From Collinsella sp. (GTDB lineage: Bacteria > Actinomycetota > Coriobacteriia > Coriobacteriales > Coriobacteriaceae), in assembly GCA_019413955.1 (NCBI GenBank), contig DXMX01000031.1, positions 1 to 10,600 of the forward strand: DNA of 10,600 nt, given 5' to 3'. This document shows positions 1 through 5,887 of this stretch, piece after piece (the stretch's first letter is position 1; each line of letters begins with the position of its first letter). A program made the position numbers and the translations under genes. The notes beneath the pieces were generated by a model that saw only the letters and a program-made list of their open reading frames with translations, did no database searches and was not told the DNA's origin.

Positions 1-126
1 GCCAGACCGGAGGGGCCCCGCGGGCGGGAATCTGGGCGTACACATTTCCTACACAATTTAAGATCCGACTAACGTTTGCCAGCCGTTAACTACCGTTCGC
101 CGAGCATCTCTTTATATAAGGCAGTC

Positions 127-1533
127 TCATGGGTAAAGCGGATACGTCCCCCTAGCTAAAGCACAGCCAGCATCGAGCAACTCATCGCGTTCTTCCACCG
201 AGAACCCCTCGGCGTAGACGCGCACCACTGGTTCGGTCCCGCTAGGACGGACCAGCAGCCACGTGTCATCCTCGAATTCCAAACGCAAGCCATCCATATG
301 ACTAACGTTTTGCGGCACCTTGCCACAAATCGACTTGGGGTTTACGCCCGGCAGCAGGGTTCGTAACGTTTCGGCATCTTCGGCCTCAAGGCGCAAATCC
401 CGTCGACCGTAACTCGTCTTACCAAAACTGTCCTCGAGTTGGTCGACCAGAACGCCCAAAGGCGCGTCCGTCTTAGCCATAAGCTCACACAGAATCAGAC
501 AGGCGAGGATTCCATCGCGCTCGGGCATATGCGCGGCGATGCCGATACCACCGGCTTCTTCACCGCCTATGAGGACGCCGCCCTTCTTCATCTCCGCCGC
601 TATATATTTGAAACCGACTGGTTTGACGGTCACGCGGCAGCCAAGCGCCTCGGCAATGCGACGCACGAGCGTCGAGCATGAAAGATTGACGACGACGCGC
701 CCCTCCAAATTACGAAATTGGACCAAGTCGCCCAAAACGAGCGCCATGATCTGATGCGGATGTATATATCTGCCGCGCTCGTCAACCGCACCGATACGGT
801 CGGCGTCGCCGTCGGTCACCAGGCCGGCGCAAGCTCCGTCATCGATAACCGTGCGCTCGCAAGCGTCCACCCAAGGCTCAACGGGGTCGGGGCAGATATC
901 TTCTTGGTCAGACGCCTGCCCGGCGTGAATCTCGTGCACCTCAACGCCAAGCTCGCGCAGCAAGTCGGCTAGATAGCCCTGGGCTGCGCCGCCCATGGGA
1001 TCGACAACCACGCGCAGGTGCGCGGCGCGGATGGCTTCGGCATCGACAAACGATGCCACCGCCTGCATATAGTCAGGAATAATATCCGCGGTGCGATATT
1101 GCCCCTCGATCCCCATTGGCTCGGGAGCCATGGTCTCTTCGAGCTCTTCGATGACATCCTGGTTGGCGGTCGAGCCGTCACCCATGCGAATCTTGAGGCA
1201 CAGATAACCCTGCGGATGATGGGACCCCGTCACCATGAGCGCGCCGCACGCCTCACCGTCATAAGCCGCCGCCCACGTAAGGGCAGGGGTCGGAACAGGT
1301 CGCGAAGCGAGCACGGCGTCCAGCCCGTGCGCTGCTAGCACGCCCGCCGCAAGCTCAGCGAACTCGCTCGCCAGGGGCCGGGTGTCGAACCCTATATATA
1401 CCGTTTTGCCTGGATTGGTCTTTTGCCACAACTCGCCGACGGCATCGGCGATACGGGCAACGTTATCGGCAGTGAAGTCCTCATCGACGCGAGCGCGCCA
1501 ACCGTCAGTTCCAAAATGAATTATCGCGCACAC
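127..1533 (-). CDS. Phosphoglucomutase/phosphomannomutase family protein (alpha-D-phosphohexomutase)
   Basis: Predicted 468-residue cytoplasmic enzyme that interconverts hexose 1- and 6-phosphates through a phosphoserine and Mg2+. Seen: an N-terminal FGTDGWRA motif (7-14); the catalytic serine loop TGSHHP (102-107, Ser104); the metal-binding loop DGDADR (241-246); the sugar-specificity loop GGEEAGG (323-329); and the phosphate-binding loop RPSGTEP (429-435). These are the four landmark loops of the superfamily in the expected order, and the length is normal. The start is taken as GTG at 1533 because GAGGTG lies 7 nt upstream and the protein then begins just before FGTDGWRA; an in-frame ATG at 1617 would add 28 residues unlike the family. 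Odd: the usual TASHNP loop reads TGSHHP, and the usual YNG before the lysine reads YLC. The frame uses the codon pair TAT-ATA three times. Glucose versus mannose (or glucosamine) specificity cannot be told from sequence. It lies downstream of the methyltransferase terminator, so it probably has its own promoter. Confidence 0.93.
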   Translation of the reverse strand: MCAIIHFGTDGWRARVDEDFTADNVARIADAVGELWQKTNPGKTVYIGFDTRPLASEFAELAAGVLAAHGLDAVLASRPVPTPALTWAAAYDGEACGALMVTGSHHPQGYLCLKIRMGDGSTANQDVIEELEETMAPEPMGIEGQYRTADIIPDYMQAVASFVDAEAIRAAHLRVVVDPMGGAAQGYLADLLRELGVEVHEIHAGQASDQEDICPDPVEPWVDACERTVIDDGACAGLVTDGDADRIGAVDERGRYIHPHQIMALVLGDLVQFRNLEGRVVVNLSCSTLVRRIAEALGCRVTVKPVGFKYIAAEMKKGGVLIGGEEAGGIGIAAHMPERDGILACLILCELMAKTDAPLGVLVDQLEDSFGKTSYGRRDLRLEAEDAETLRTLLPGVNPKSICGKVPQNVSHMDGLRLEFEDDTWLLVRPSGTEPVVRVYAEGFSVEERDELLDAGCALARGTYPLYP

Positions 1534-1621
1534 GCGCAGACACCTCACAGTGTTTGGATCATGGTACGCATGGGATATACCCGCAACATGCACTCGGCAA
1601 CCCGCCGGCACCAGCATTCAC

Positions 1622-1635
1622 CATTTGGGCAAATG
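1622..1635. promoter_or_regulatory. Small palindrome upstream of the phosphohexomutase (possible operator)
   Basis: CATTTG-GG-CAAATG is an inverted repeat with 6-bp arms and a 2-nt centre, nested inside CAGCATT (1612-1618) and AATGCTG (1632-1638). It lies about 90 nt upstream of the GTG start. Weak promoter candidates on the minus strand sit between it and the gene: TTGCCG (1595-1600) with TATCCC, or TTGCGG with CATGAT, each at 17-nt spacing. The symmetry is seen; a regulatory role is inference. It could also be a weak RNA hairpin. Confidence 0.25.
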
Positions 1636-1657
1636 CTGCCGAGGACATGCAGGCAAT

Positions 1658-1685
1658 AAAAAACCGCCCCGTATGGAGCGGTTTT
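1658..1685 (-). terminator. Rho-independent terminator of the regulator-methyltransferase unit
   Basis: Read on the minus strand, AAAACCGCTCC-ATAC-GGGGCGGTTTT forms an 11-bp stem with one G-U wobble and a 4-nt loop, followed by TTATT so that six T residues run together. It starts 5 nt after the methyltransferase stop codon. The plus-strand reading has no T-tract after the stem, so it acts on minus-strand transcripts. It implies that the phosphohexomutase further along is transcribed separately. Confidence 0.9.
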
Positions 1686-1690
1686 ACCCT

Positions 1691-2584
1691 TTATATATCG
1701 AGCGCCTCGGCCATCGCTGCCGTAGTGATTGCCGTGGTTCCACAACAACTGCCCACCATTGCGGCGCCGGCATGTCTCCATTCGATGCATGCGCGCGCGA
1801 AAGCTTCGGGGCTCTCGTGCCATACGGGGCCATCCTGAGTCTGGACCGGATCGCCCACGTTGGGACGCACCGTGACGGGAGTAGTCGCCGATGCAACCAT
1901 CCTGGGCACCGCCGCGTTCGCGGCCGCAAGCGAACAGCAATTAACACCAACCGAGTTTGCGCCGTGTTTTTCGGCGTACAAAACGGCTGCCTCGATGTTG
2001 AGGCCATCGCCCAGCAGGTCGCCTTTATCGTCAACGACAAAACTCACCAGAACAGGCATGCCGTCGGCGGCATCTCGGGCGCCGGCAAGCATGGGCTGCA
2101 GATTACGGATAGACGTCACCGTCTCGATCAGCAGACCGTCAACGCCGGCATTGAGCAAGGCGTGCGCCTGTTCGCGCGCAATGCCGCGGATTTCACGATA
2201 CTCGACAGAGTCCTCGGCAAACCACTCAATACCGATCGGGCCCATCGAGCCCAGCAGTAGCTGAGGGTGCGCCTGGCGGGCATCGTCGACGGCCCCGCGA
2301 TTGACCTCCGCCACGGACGGCGCAATCTGGTCGTGCTTGAGGGCATAGCTCGATGCCTGAAAGGTATTGGTAATGAGCACCTGCGCGCCGGCGGCGACAT
2401 ACAAGCGATGGATACGAGAAACGGTCTGCGGCTCTGCCAGATTCCAAAACGCCGGTGGAATGTCGGCGGCATCGTACTCACTCAACAAAACACTGCCCAT
2501 GGGGCCCTGCGCCAACAAGGTCTCGCTCGACAAGCGGCGCGTAAGTTCCTCGGCACCAAAGCGGTTGTAATAACTCGTATCCAT
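1691..2584 (-). CDS. Homocysteine S-methyltransferase family protein
   Basis: A 297-residue stand-alone homocysteine methyltransferase domain (the MetH N-terminal/MmuM/BHMT fold), predicted to move a methyl group to homocysteine to give methionine. Seen: a glycine-rich first strand QGPMGS (26-31); ITNTFQAS (71-78), matching the TNTF signature of MetH-like domains; GSMGP (112-116); DGLLIET (149-155); and the zinc ligands, GVNC with Cys216 followed by a second Cys217, and GSCCGT with Cys280 and Cys281. The barrel is complete, but there are no folate-, cobalamin- or activation-domain regions as in full MetH, so the methyl donor (S-methylmethionine, S-adenosylmethionine, or a methyl-cobalamin partner encoded elsewhere) is unknown. 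The ATG is preceded by AGGA 5 nt upstream, overlapping the tail of the regulator gene. It is the second gene of a two-gene unit with a DtxR-type regulator 10 nt upstream. The first motif reads QGPMGS rather than the common DGAMGT. Confidence 0.9.
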   Translation of the reverse strand: MDTSYYNRFGAEELTRRLSSETLLAQGPMGSVLLSEYDAADIPPAFWNLAEPQTVSRIHRLYVAAGAQVLITNTFQASSYALKHDQIAPSVAEVNRGAVDDARQAHPQLLLGSMGPIGIEWFAEDSVEYREIRGIAREQAHALLNAGVDGLLIETVTSIRNLQPMLAGARDAADGMPVLVSFVVDDKGDLLGDGLNIEAAVLYAEKHGANSVGVNCCSLAAANAAVPRMVASATTPVTVRPNVGDPVQTQDGPVWHESPEAFARACIEWRHAGAAMVGSCCGTTAITTAAMAEALDI

Positions 2585-2594
2585 ATATATCCTG

Positions 2595-3017
2595 CTATTC
2601 CTCGACGCTGATTCCCTGCTTTTCGAGATAGGCGAGCCAGCGGCTCATCGTGTCCTCGGATAGCGCATGCTCCATCATGCAGGCCTCGGAATCGGCTCGC
2701 TCAAATTCGACACCGAGCTCCTGAACCAAAAACGTGCGGATGAGGCGATGACGGTACCAGATAGCCGTGCCAACCTCGCGACCGCGATCGGTCAGGATTA
2801 CCTTGCCGTAGTGCGATTGCTCGACAAGCTCGGATGCCTTGAGCGCCGAAACCGCTTTATTGACCGATGCCTTGGAGACGCCAAGGCGCTGCGCGATGTC
2901 GACCGATCGCACGCCGTTGGTTTCCCCCTCTTCGCTTTCAATGCGAACCATGCACTCCAAGTAGTCTTCGTTCGCCACCGTCAGATGTAGTTCGCGCGAG
3001 CTATTTGTCGTATCCAT
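2595..3017 (-). CDS. DtxR/MntR-family metal-dependent transcriptional regulator
   Basis: A 140-residue DNA-binding repressor expected to sense divalent Mn, Fe or Zn. Seen: a winged helix-turn-helix (about 37-60, VRSVDIAQRLGVSKASV), the wing GKVILTDRGREVG (71-83), the family signature YRHRLIRTFL (88-97), and the metal-site segment EACMMEH (111-117). The length matches two-domain MntR (about 142 residues); the C-terminal SH3-like domain of DtxR/IdeR is absent. By alignment from memory, Asp18 and Glu21 in EDYLE match the MntR N-terminal ligands, while Cys113, Glu116 and His117 match the DtxR C-E-H site. The start is the ATG at 3017, with AAGGGA 9 nt upstream; the ATG at 3038 lacks a ribosome-binding site. 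It is the first gene of an operon with the homocysteine methyltransferase and is divergent from pepT, with a palindrome in the shared promoter region that may be its own operator. The sensed metal is not determined. Confidence 0.92.
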   Translation of the reverse strand: MDTTNSSRELHLTVANEDYLECMVRIESEEGETNGVRSVDIAQRLGVSKASVNKAVSALKASELVEQSHYGKVILTDRGREVGTAIWYRHRLIRTFLVQELGVEFERADSEACMMEHALSEDTMSRWLAYLEKQGISVEE

Positions 3018-3048
3018 GATCTTCCGTCCCTTCTGCATTCAATGGCTG

Positions 3049-3077
3049 ATTCTACCCCATCCAAGCGTCGTGGTATG
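3049..3077 (-). promoter_or_regulatory. Candidate promoter of the DtxR-methyltransferase unit
   Basis: On the minus strand a -10-like TAGAAT (5 of 6 to consensus; plus positions 3049-3054) lies about 30 nt upstream of the regulator start. The matching -35 position at 17-nt spacing (3072-3077) is CATACC, a poor match, and is part of the palindrome. Such a weak -35 overlapped by an operator would fit a regulated promoter, but it is a by-eye call. Confidence 0.4.
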
Positions 3078-3099
3078 CCGTGGCATACCGTGCTAGAGT
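3071..3099 (+). promoter_or_regulatory. Candidate pepT promoter with extended -10
   Basis: TGCTAGAGT (3091-3099) resembles an extended -10 (TGn followed by TAGAGT, 4 of 6). Transcription would begin near 3106 and give a leader of roughly 30 nt. The -35 position (3071-3076, TGGTAT) is weak and lies in the palindrome, as expected if a regulator controls it. This is a by-eye assignment. Confidence 0.35.
3072..3089. promoter_or_regulatory. Perfect 18-nt palindrome in the divergent promoter region (candidate operator)
   Basis: GGTATGCC-GT-GGCATACC has perfect 8-bp arms with a 2-nt centre. It lies 54 nt upstream of the DtxR-type regulator start and 48 nt upstream of the pepT start. It overlaps the expected -35 positions of both putative divergent promoters. 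There is no T-tract, so it is not a terminator. TGCC...GGCA half-sites recall the core of the B. subtilis MntR box (TTTGCCTTAAGGCAAA) but with a centre 2 nt shorter. The symmetry is seen; binding by the adjacent regulator is inferred from the usual autoregulation of this family. Confidence 0.6.
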
Positions 3100-3137
3100 T
3101 CTTGTTGCACACGACGACCAAGATTGGAGCGGTCTTT

Positions 3138-4385
3138 ATGGAAAACACCACCACGAGCCCCGATGTCCTCGAGCGCTTTTTGCGCTACGTCCAGATCAAC
3201 ACGCAGTCCGAGGATGCAAACTGCGACCAGGTACCCTCGAGCGCCGTTCAGTTTGACCTTGCCAACGTGCTGGCCGAAGAGCTGCGCGAGCTTGGTGCGG
3301 AAGATGCCCACGTGACCGAGCACGCCTATGTCTGCGCGCATATCCCCGCAAGTGCGGGCGCTGAGGACAAGCCCGCCCTGGGCCTGATCGCCCATCTCGA
3401 CACCACCGAAGTTGCACCGGGCGCCGGCGTGAAGCCGCACATCGTACACTACGAAGGCGGCGACCTGGTCTGCGGCACGGTTGACGGTAAGCCCGTTGCC
3501 ATGAGTACCGCCAAGCTTCCTGCCCTGAACGACCTCGCAGGTGAGGACCTGGTCTGCAGCGATGGCACCACACTGCTGGGCGCGGACGACAAGGCAGGCG
3601 TCGCCGAGATTATGTCGCTTGTCGCGCGTATCGCTCAGGACCCCTCTCTGCCCCATCCCGCACTCGGCATTTGCTTCTGCCCTGACGAGGAGATTGGCCA
3701 CGGAGCCGAGCTGTTGGATATCGATACCTTTGGCTGCAAGTACGCCTACACGGTCGACGGCGGCCCCATCGGCGAGCTGGAGTGGGAGTGTTTTAACGCC
3801 GCCGAGGCGACCGTCCGCTTTGAGGGCCAGTCCATCCACCCGGGCGACGCCAAGGGCCGTATGGTCAACGCAGGCAATCTGTTCTGCGACTTCAACGCGT
3901 TGCTCCCCTACGTGCAGCGCCCGGAGTATACGGAAGGCTACGAGGGCTTTTATCACCTTGAGGGTGTATCTGCGACCGTCGATCACGCCACAGCGCGCTA
4001 TATCGTCCGCGACCATGACGCCGCCAAGTTCCAGCAGAAACTCGACCTTATTGATGCCGCCGCCTCGATGCTCAACCAGCGTCTGGGTGAGAAGCACGTG
4101 ACGGTCGAGATTAAGCAGCAGTATCGAAATATGGCCGAGATCGTTCGTGACTATCCCGAGCTTATTGATGTTGCCAAGGAAGCCTACCTTGCCTGCGGCG
4201 TTGAGCCCCAGGTGCTGCCGATTCGTGGCGGCACCGACGGCGCTCAGCTGTCGTTCCGCGGTCTGCCCTGCCCCAACCTTTCCACCGGCGGCTATTGCTA
4301 CCACGGCGTCAACGAGTTCGTCCCGGTCAGTTCACTCGTCAAGATGACCGACGTCCTGCAGGAGCTCGTCGCCCGCTTTGCATAA
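3138..4385 (+). CDS. pepT: Peptidase T (tripeptide aminopeptidase)
   Basis: A 415-residue cytoplasmic zinc metallopeptidase of the M20 family, which removes the N-terminal residue from tripeptides; E. coli PepT has 408 residues. Seen: RFLRYVQINTQSED at the N-terminus (13-26), typical of PepT; metal-ligand segment IAHLDTT (84-90, His86, Asp88); LLGADDKAG (147-154), with the bridging Asp; PDEEIGHGA (182-190), with the catalytic Glu pair; TVDGG (205-209); and YHGVNEF (388-394), with a late His ligand. All catalytic positions are intact. The start is the ATG at 3138, with GGAG 8 nt upstream; the frame is open back to 3042 but that extension runs through the promoter and palindrome. It is the only plus-strand gene here, divergent from the metal regulator, and ends in its own terminator. 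If the palindrome is an operator, pepT may respond to metal supply, which would suit a metallopeptidase. Confidence 0.96.
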   Translation: MENTTTSPDVLERFLRYVQINTQSEDANCDQVPSSAVQFDLANVLAEELRELGAEDAHVTEHAYVCAHIPASAGAEDKPALGLIAHLDTTEVAPGAGVKPHIVHYEGGDLVCGTVDGKPVAMSTAKLPALNDLAGEDLVCSDGTTLLGADDKAGVAEIMSLVARIAQDPSLPHPALGICFCPDEEIGHGAELLDIDTFGCKYAYTVDGGPIGELEWECFNAAEATVRFEGQSIHPGDAKGRMVNAGNLFCDFNALLPYVQRPEYTEGYEGFYHLEGVSATVDHATARYIVRDHDAAKFQQKLDLIDAAASMLNQRLGEKHVTVEIKQQYRNMAEIVRDYPELIDVAKEAYLACGVEPQVLPIRGGTDGAQLSFRGLPCPNLSTGGYCYHGVNEFVPVSSLVKMTDVLQELVARFA

Positions 4386-4409
4386 GGAACTCGAACAATC
4401 TAGGTAAGC

Positions 4410-4450
4410 AAAACCGCCCCGTCCTCAAAACCGAGAACGGGGCTGTTTTT
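4410..4450 (+). terminator. Rho-independent terminator of pepT
   Basis: AAAACCGCCCCGT (4410-4422) pairs with ACGGGGCTGTTTT (4437-4449), a 13-position stem with one C-T mismatch. The inner CTC/GAG can extend it. A five-T run ends at 4450. It lies 24 nt after the pepT stop. Its left arm is identical for 13 nt to the left arm of the terminator at 1660. Confidence 0.88.
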
Positions 4451-4481
4451 GGTGCAAGGGGAGTAGTCAGCACCGCAGGTT

Positions 4482-4610
4482 GAGCCAACGTCAGCGAGCG
4501 ACGTCCAAGGCGAACAAGTTGGCATGAAAAAGGCAGGGCATTGACCTTCTGGTCATGCCCTGCCTTTTGAATGACAAATTGTCGCCTTGGGCGGCGCGCA
4601 GCGTCGAGCC
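4482..4610. repeat. Long imperfect inverted repeat around a terminator core
   Basis: The core hairpin at 4528-4568 is flanked by sequences that also pair imperfectly. CCAAGGCGAACAAGTTGGCAT (about 4505-4525) corresponds to the complement of ATGACAAATTGTCGCCTTGG (4571-4590), and further out the AACGTCAGCGAGCG side (about 4487-4500) loosely matches the complement of GCGCGCAGCGTC (4594-4605). The whole could fold into one stem of about 130 nt. It could be an interspersed palindromic repeat, a MITE-like element, or an elaborated bidirectional terminator. No coding sequence is seen in it. Confidence 0.45.
4527..4568 (-). terminator. Strong terminator between convergent genes, probably bidirectional
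   Basis: AAAAGGCAGGGCATTGACC (4528-4546), TTCT loop, GGTCATGCCCTGCCTTTT (4551-4568): about 18 bp with a single bulged T. On the minus strand five T residues follow the stem, serving the LCP gene (which ends at 4640). On the plus strand four T residues follow, a backup to the pepT terminator. Confidence 0.85.
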
Positions 4611-4638
4611 GTTACGCGGTTTGGTAAAACCGCGTAAC
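4611..4638 (-). other. Perfect 12-bp hairpin at the stop codon of the LCP gene
   Basis: GTTACGCGGTTT (4611-4622), 4-nt loop, AAACCGCGTAAC (4627-4638). It begins 1 nt beyond the LCP stop codon and has no T-tract, so it is not a standard terminator. It might protect the 3' end of the messenger or add to termination at 4527-4568. The hairpin is seen; its role is inferred. Confidence 0.6.
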
Positions 4639-4639
4639 T

Positions 4640-5875
4640 CTAATAGTTGGCTTCGTAACCGTTGCCGTCGCCGGTGGGCTCTTCGTAGTAGTCCGAATCG
4701 CTCGAATCGCTTGAGTCATCGGAATCGTCAGAGCTGACCGATGAGGTTGCGGTACCGTTTGCGTAGTCGTCAGACGTGTTGTTGCTCAGGTCGCCGATCG
4801 TAGAGCTGGAACCGTCGGAAAGACCCATGGTGTTGGGACCCTTGGGATCCTTGCCGGCATCGACGCGCTCCATCATTTCCTTGAGCTCGTCCTCGTAGAC
4901 AAAGACGTAGCTCACACCGTCGATCATGGTGCTGTCGTCGGCGTACGAGGGCAGGTTGGCCGAGTAGATGCCGTCGACATCCATACCGCGCATGGCGTTG
5001 ACCGTAGCCACGATATCCTGAACGCTCATATCGGTTACGAGCATATCGGACAGCGAATTAACCAGGCCAAAGATCTTCGTGGCATCGAAGTTATTGAGAA
5101 TCTGGTTGGCAAGGGCGCCGAGCACCTGACGCTGGTGGCGCATGCGCGTGTAATCGCCGTCGGCATAGGTGTAGCGGCAGCGGGCATAGGTAAGGGCGGT
5201 GGCACCGTCCATATGCTGCTGGCCAGCGGTAATCTTAATATCCAGGTGCTCGGGGTCGTCAACATCATCGGTTGCGTTAATGTCGATACCGCCAACCGAA
5301 TCAATCAGCGCCTGCATACCGTCGAAGCTGACCTCGGCATAGTGGGAAATCTGAACACCGCACAGCTCGTTGACCGCCTCGACCATGGCCTCGGCGCCGC
5401 CAACGGTATGGCAGGCGTTGATCTTCATGGTCTCGCCCTTGTACTCGACCTTGGTGTCGCGCGGAACGGAAATGAGCGTCGCCTGCTTTTGCGTGGGGTC
5501 GATGCGTGCCAGGATAATCGAGTCGGCACGATACGTATCCTCGCCCGGACGGCCGTCGGTGCCAAGAAACAGCACGTAGAACGGATCCTTTGCCTCATCG
5601 GTGTCAACCAGAACCCGACGCAGATTGTCAGTAATGACATTAGAATCGCCGAGCTTGCCCATGATGGTGGCAAACCACAGGCCGGCAGCGGTAGTGGCAC
5701 TCAGCAGCACGCCAAGCACGACAATGAGCGCGACGTGACGAATCGTGTGGCTACGACGACGTTGGCGAGCGCGCTCGGAATAGCGAGCCACGTTATCGCG
5801 ACTGTAGATCTTGGCCTGCGCACCAGTTGAGGGTCTTCGGGTGGTGGTATCCGCGAGGGGCTTTTTATTAAACAT
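4640..5875 (-). CDS. LCP family (LytR-CpsA-Psr) cell-envelope glycopolymer ligase
   Basis: A 411-residue membrane-anchored protein. LCP enzymes transfer lipid-linked glycopolymers (teichoic acid, capsule or arabinogalactan type) onto peptidoglycan outside the cell. Seen: a basic cytoplasmic N-terminus (1-47, RARQRRRSHTIRH just before the membrane); one transmembrane helix (about 48-71); and the LCP domain (about 97-310) with LGTDGR (104-109), RADSIILARIDP (116-127), ISVPRD (135-140), KINACHTVGG (151-160) and the arginine-rich YTRMRHQRQ (242-250). These carry the Asp and Arg residues that bind pyrophosphate in the family. After the domain there is an acidic Ser/Asp-rich tail (about 351-411). 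The start is the ATG at 5875, with AGG 6 nt upstream; a TTG at 5881 is too close to that site. The gap to the murA stop is 12 nt, so the two are probably cotranscribed. The polymer attached is unknown. The older label 'transcriptional regulator LytR' would be misleading. Confidence 0.93.
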   Translation of the reverse strand: MFNKKPLADTTTRRPSTGAQAKIYSRDNVARYSERARQRRRSHTIRHVALIVVLGVLLSATTAAGLWFATIMGKLGDSNVITDNLRRVLVDTDEAKDPFYVLFLGTDGRPGEDTYRADSIILARIDPTQKQATLISVPRDTKVEYKGETMKINACHTVGGAEAMVEAVNELCGVQISHYAEVSFDGMQALIDSVGGIDINATDDVDDPEHLDIKITAGQQHMDGATALTYARCRYTYADGDYTRMRHQRQVLGALANQILNNFDATKIFGLVNSLSDMLVTDMSVQDIVATVNAMRGMDVDGIYSANLPSYADDSTMIDGVSYVFVYEDELKEMMERVDAGKDPKGPNTMGLSDGSSSTIGDLSNNTSDDYANGTATSSVSSDDSDDSSDSSDSDYYEEPTGDGNGYEANY

Positions 5876-5887
5876 AGGCAACCTGTA

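Noticed and set aside
1..126. Possible regulatory or terminator structure in the left-edge gap
   Set aside because: Only short weak repeats (TAACG-N9-CGTTA at 70-88, CCAGA/TCTGG at 2-35) and no T-tract or convincing promoter; no coding frame supported.
1534..1617. ATG start at 1617 for the phosphohexomutase
   Set aside because: The 28 extra residues do not resemble the family, and GTG at 1533 has GAGGTG at ideal spacing directly before FGTDGWRA.
1545..2260. Several overlapping open frames of 90-236 codons on both strands around the methyltransferase
   Set aside because: They overlap the intact methyltransferase, the terminator or the intergenic region, show Arg/Ser/Pro-rich shadow composition, and have no domain.
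3042..3137. Longer N-terminus for pepT
   Set aside because: The extra 32 residues run through the divergent promoter region and palindrome, have no family similarity, and the internal ATG at 3138 has GGAG 8 nt upstream.
3093..4304. A 403-codon open frame antisense to pepT
   Set aside because: Shadow frame. The plus strand carries an intact peptidase T with all catalytic motifs.
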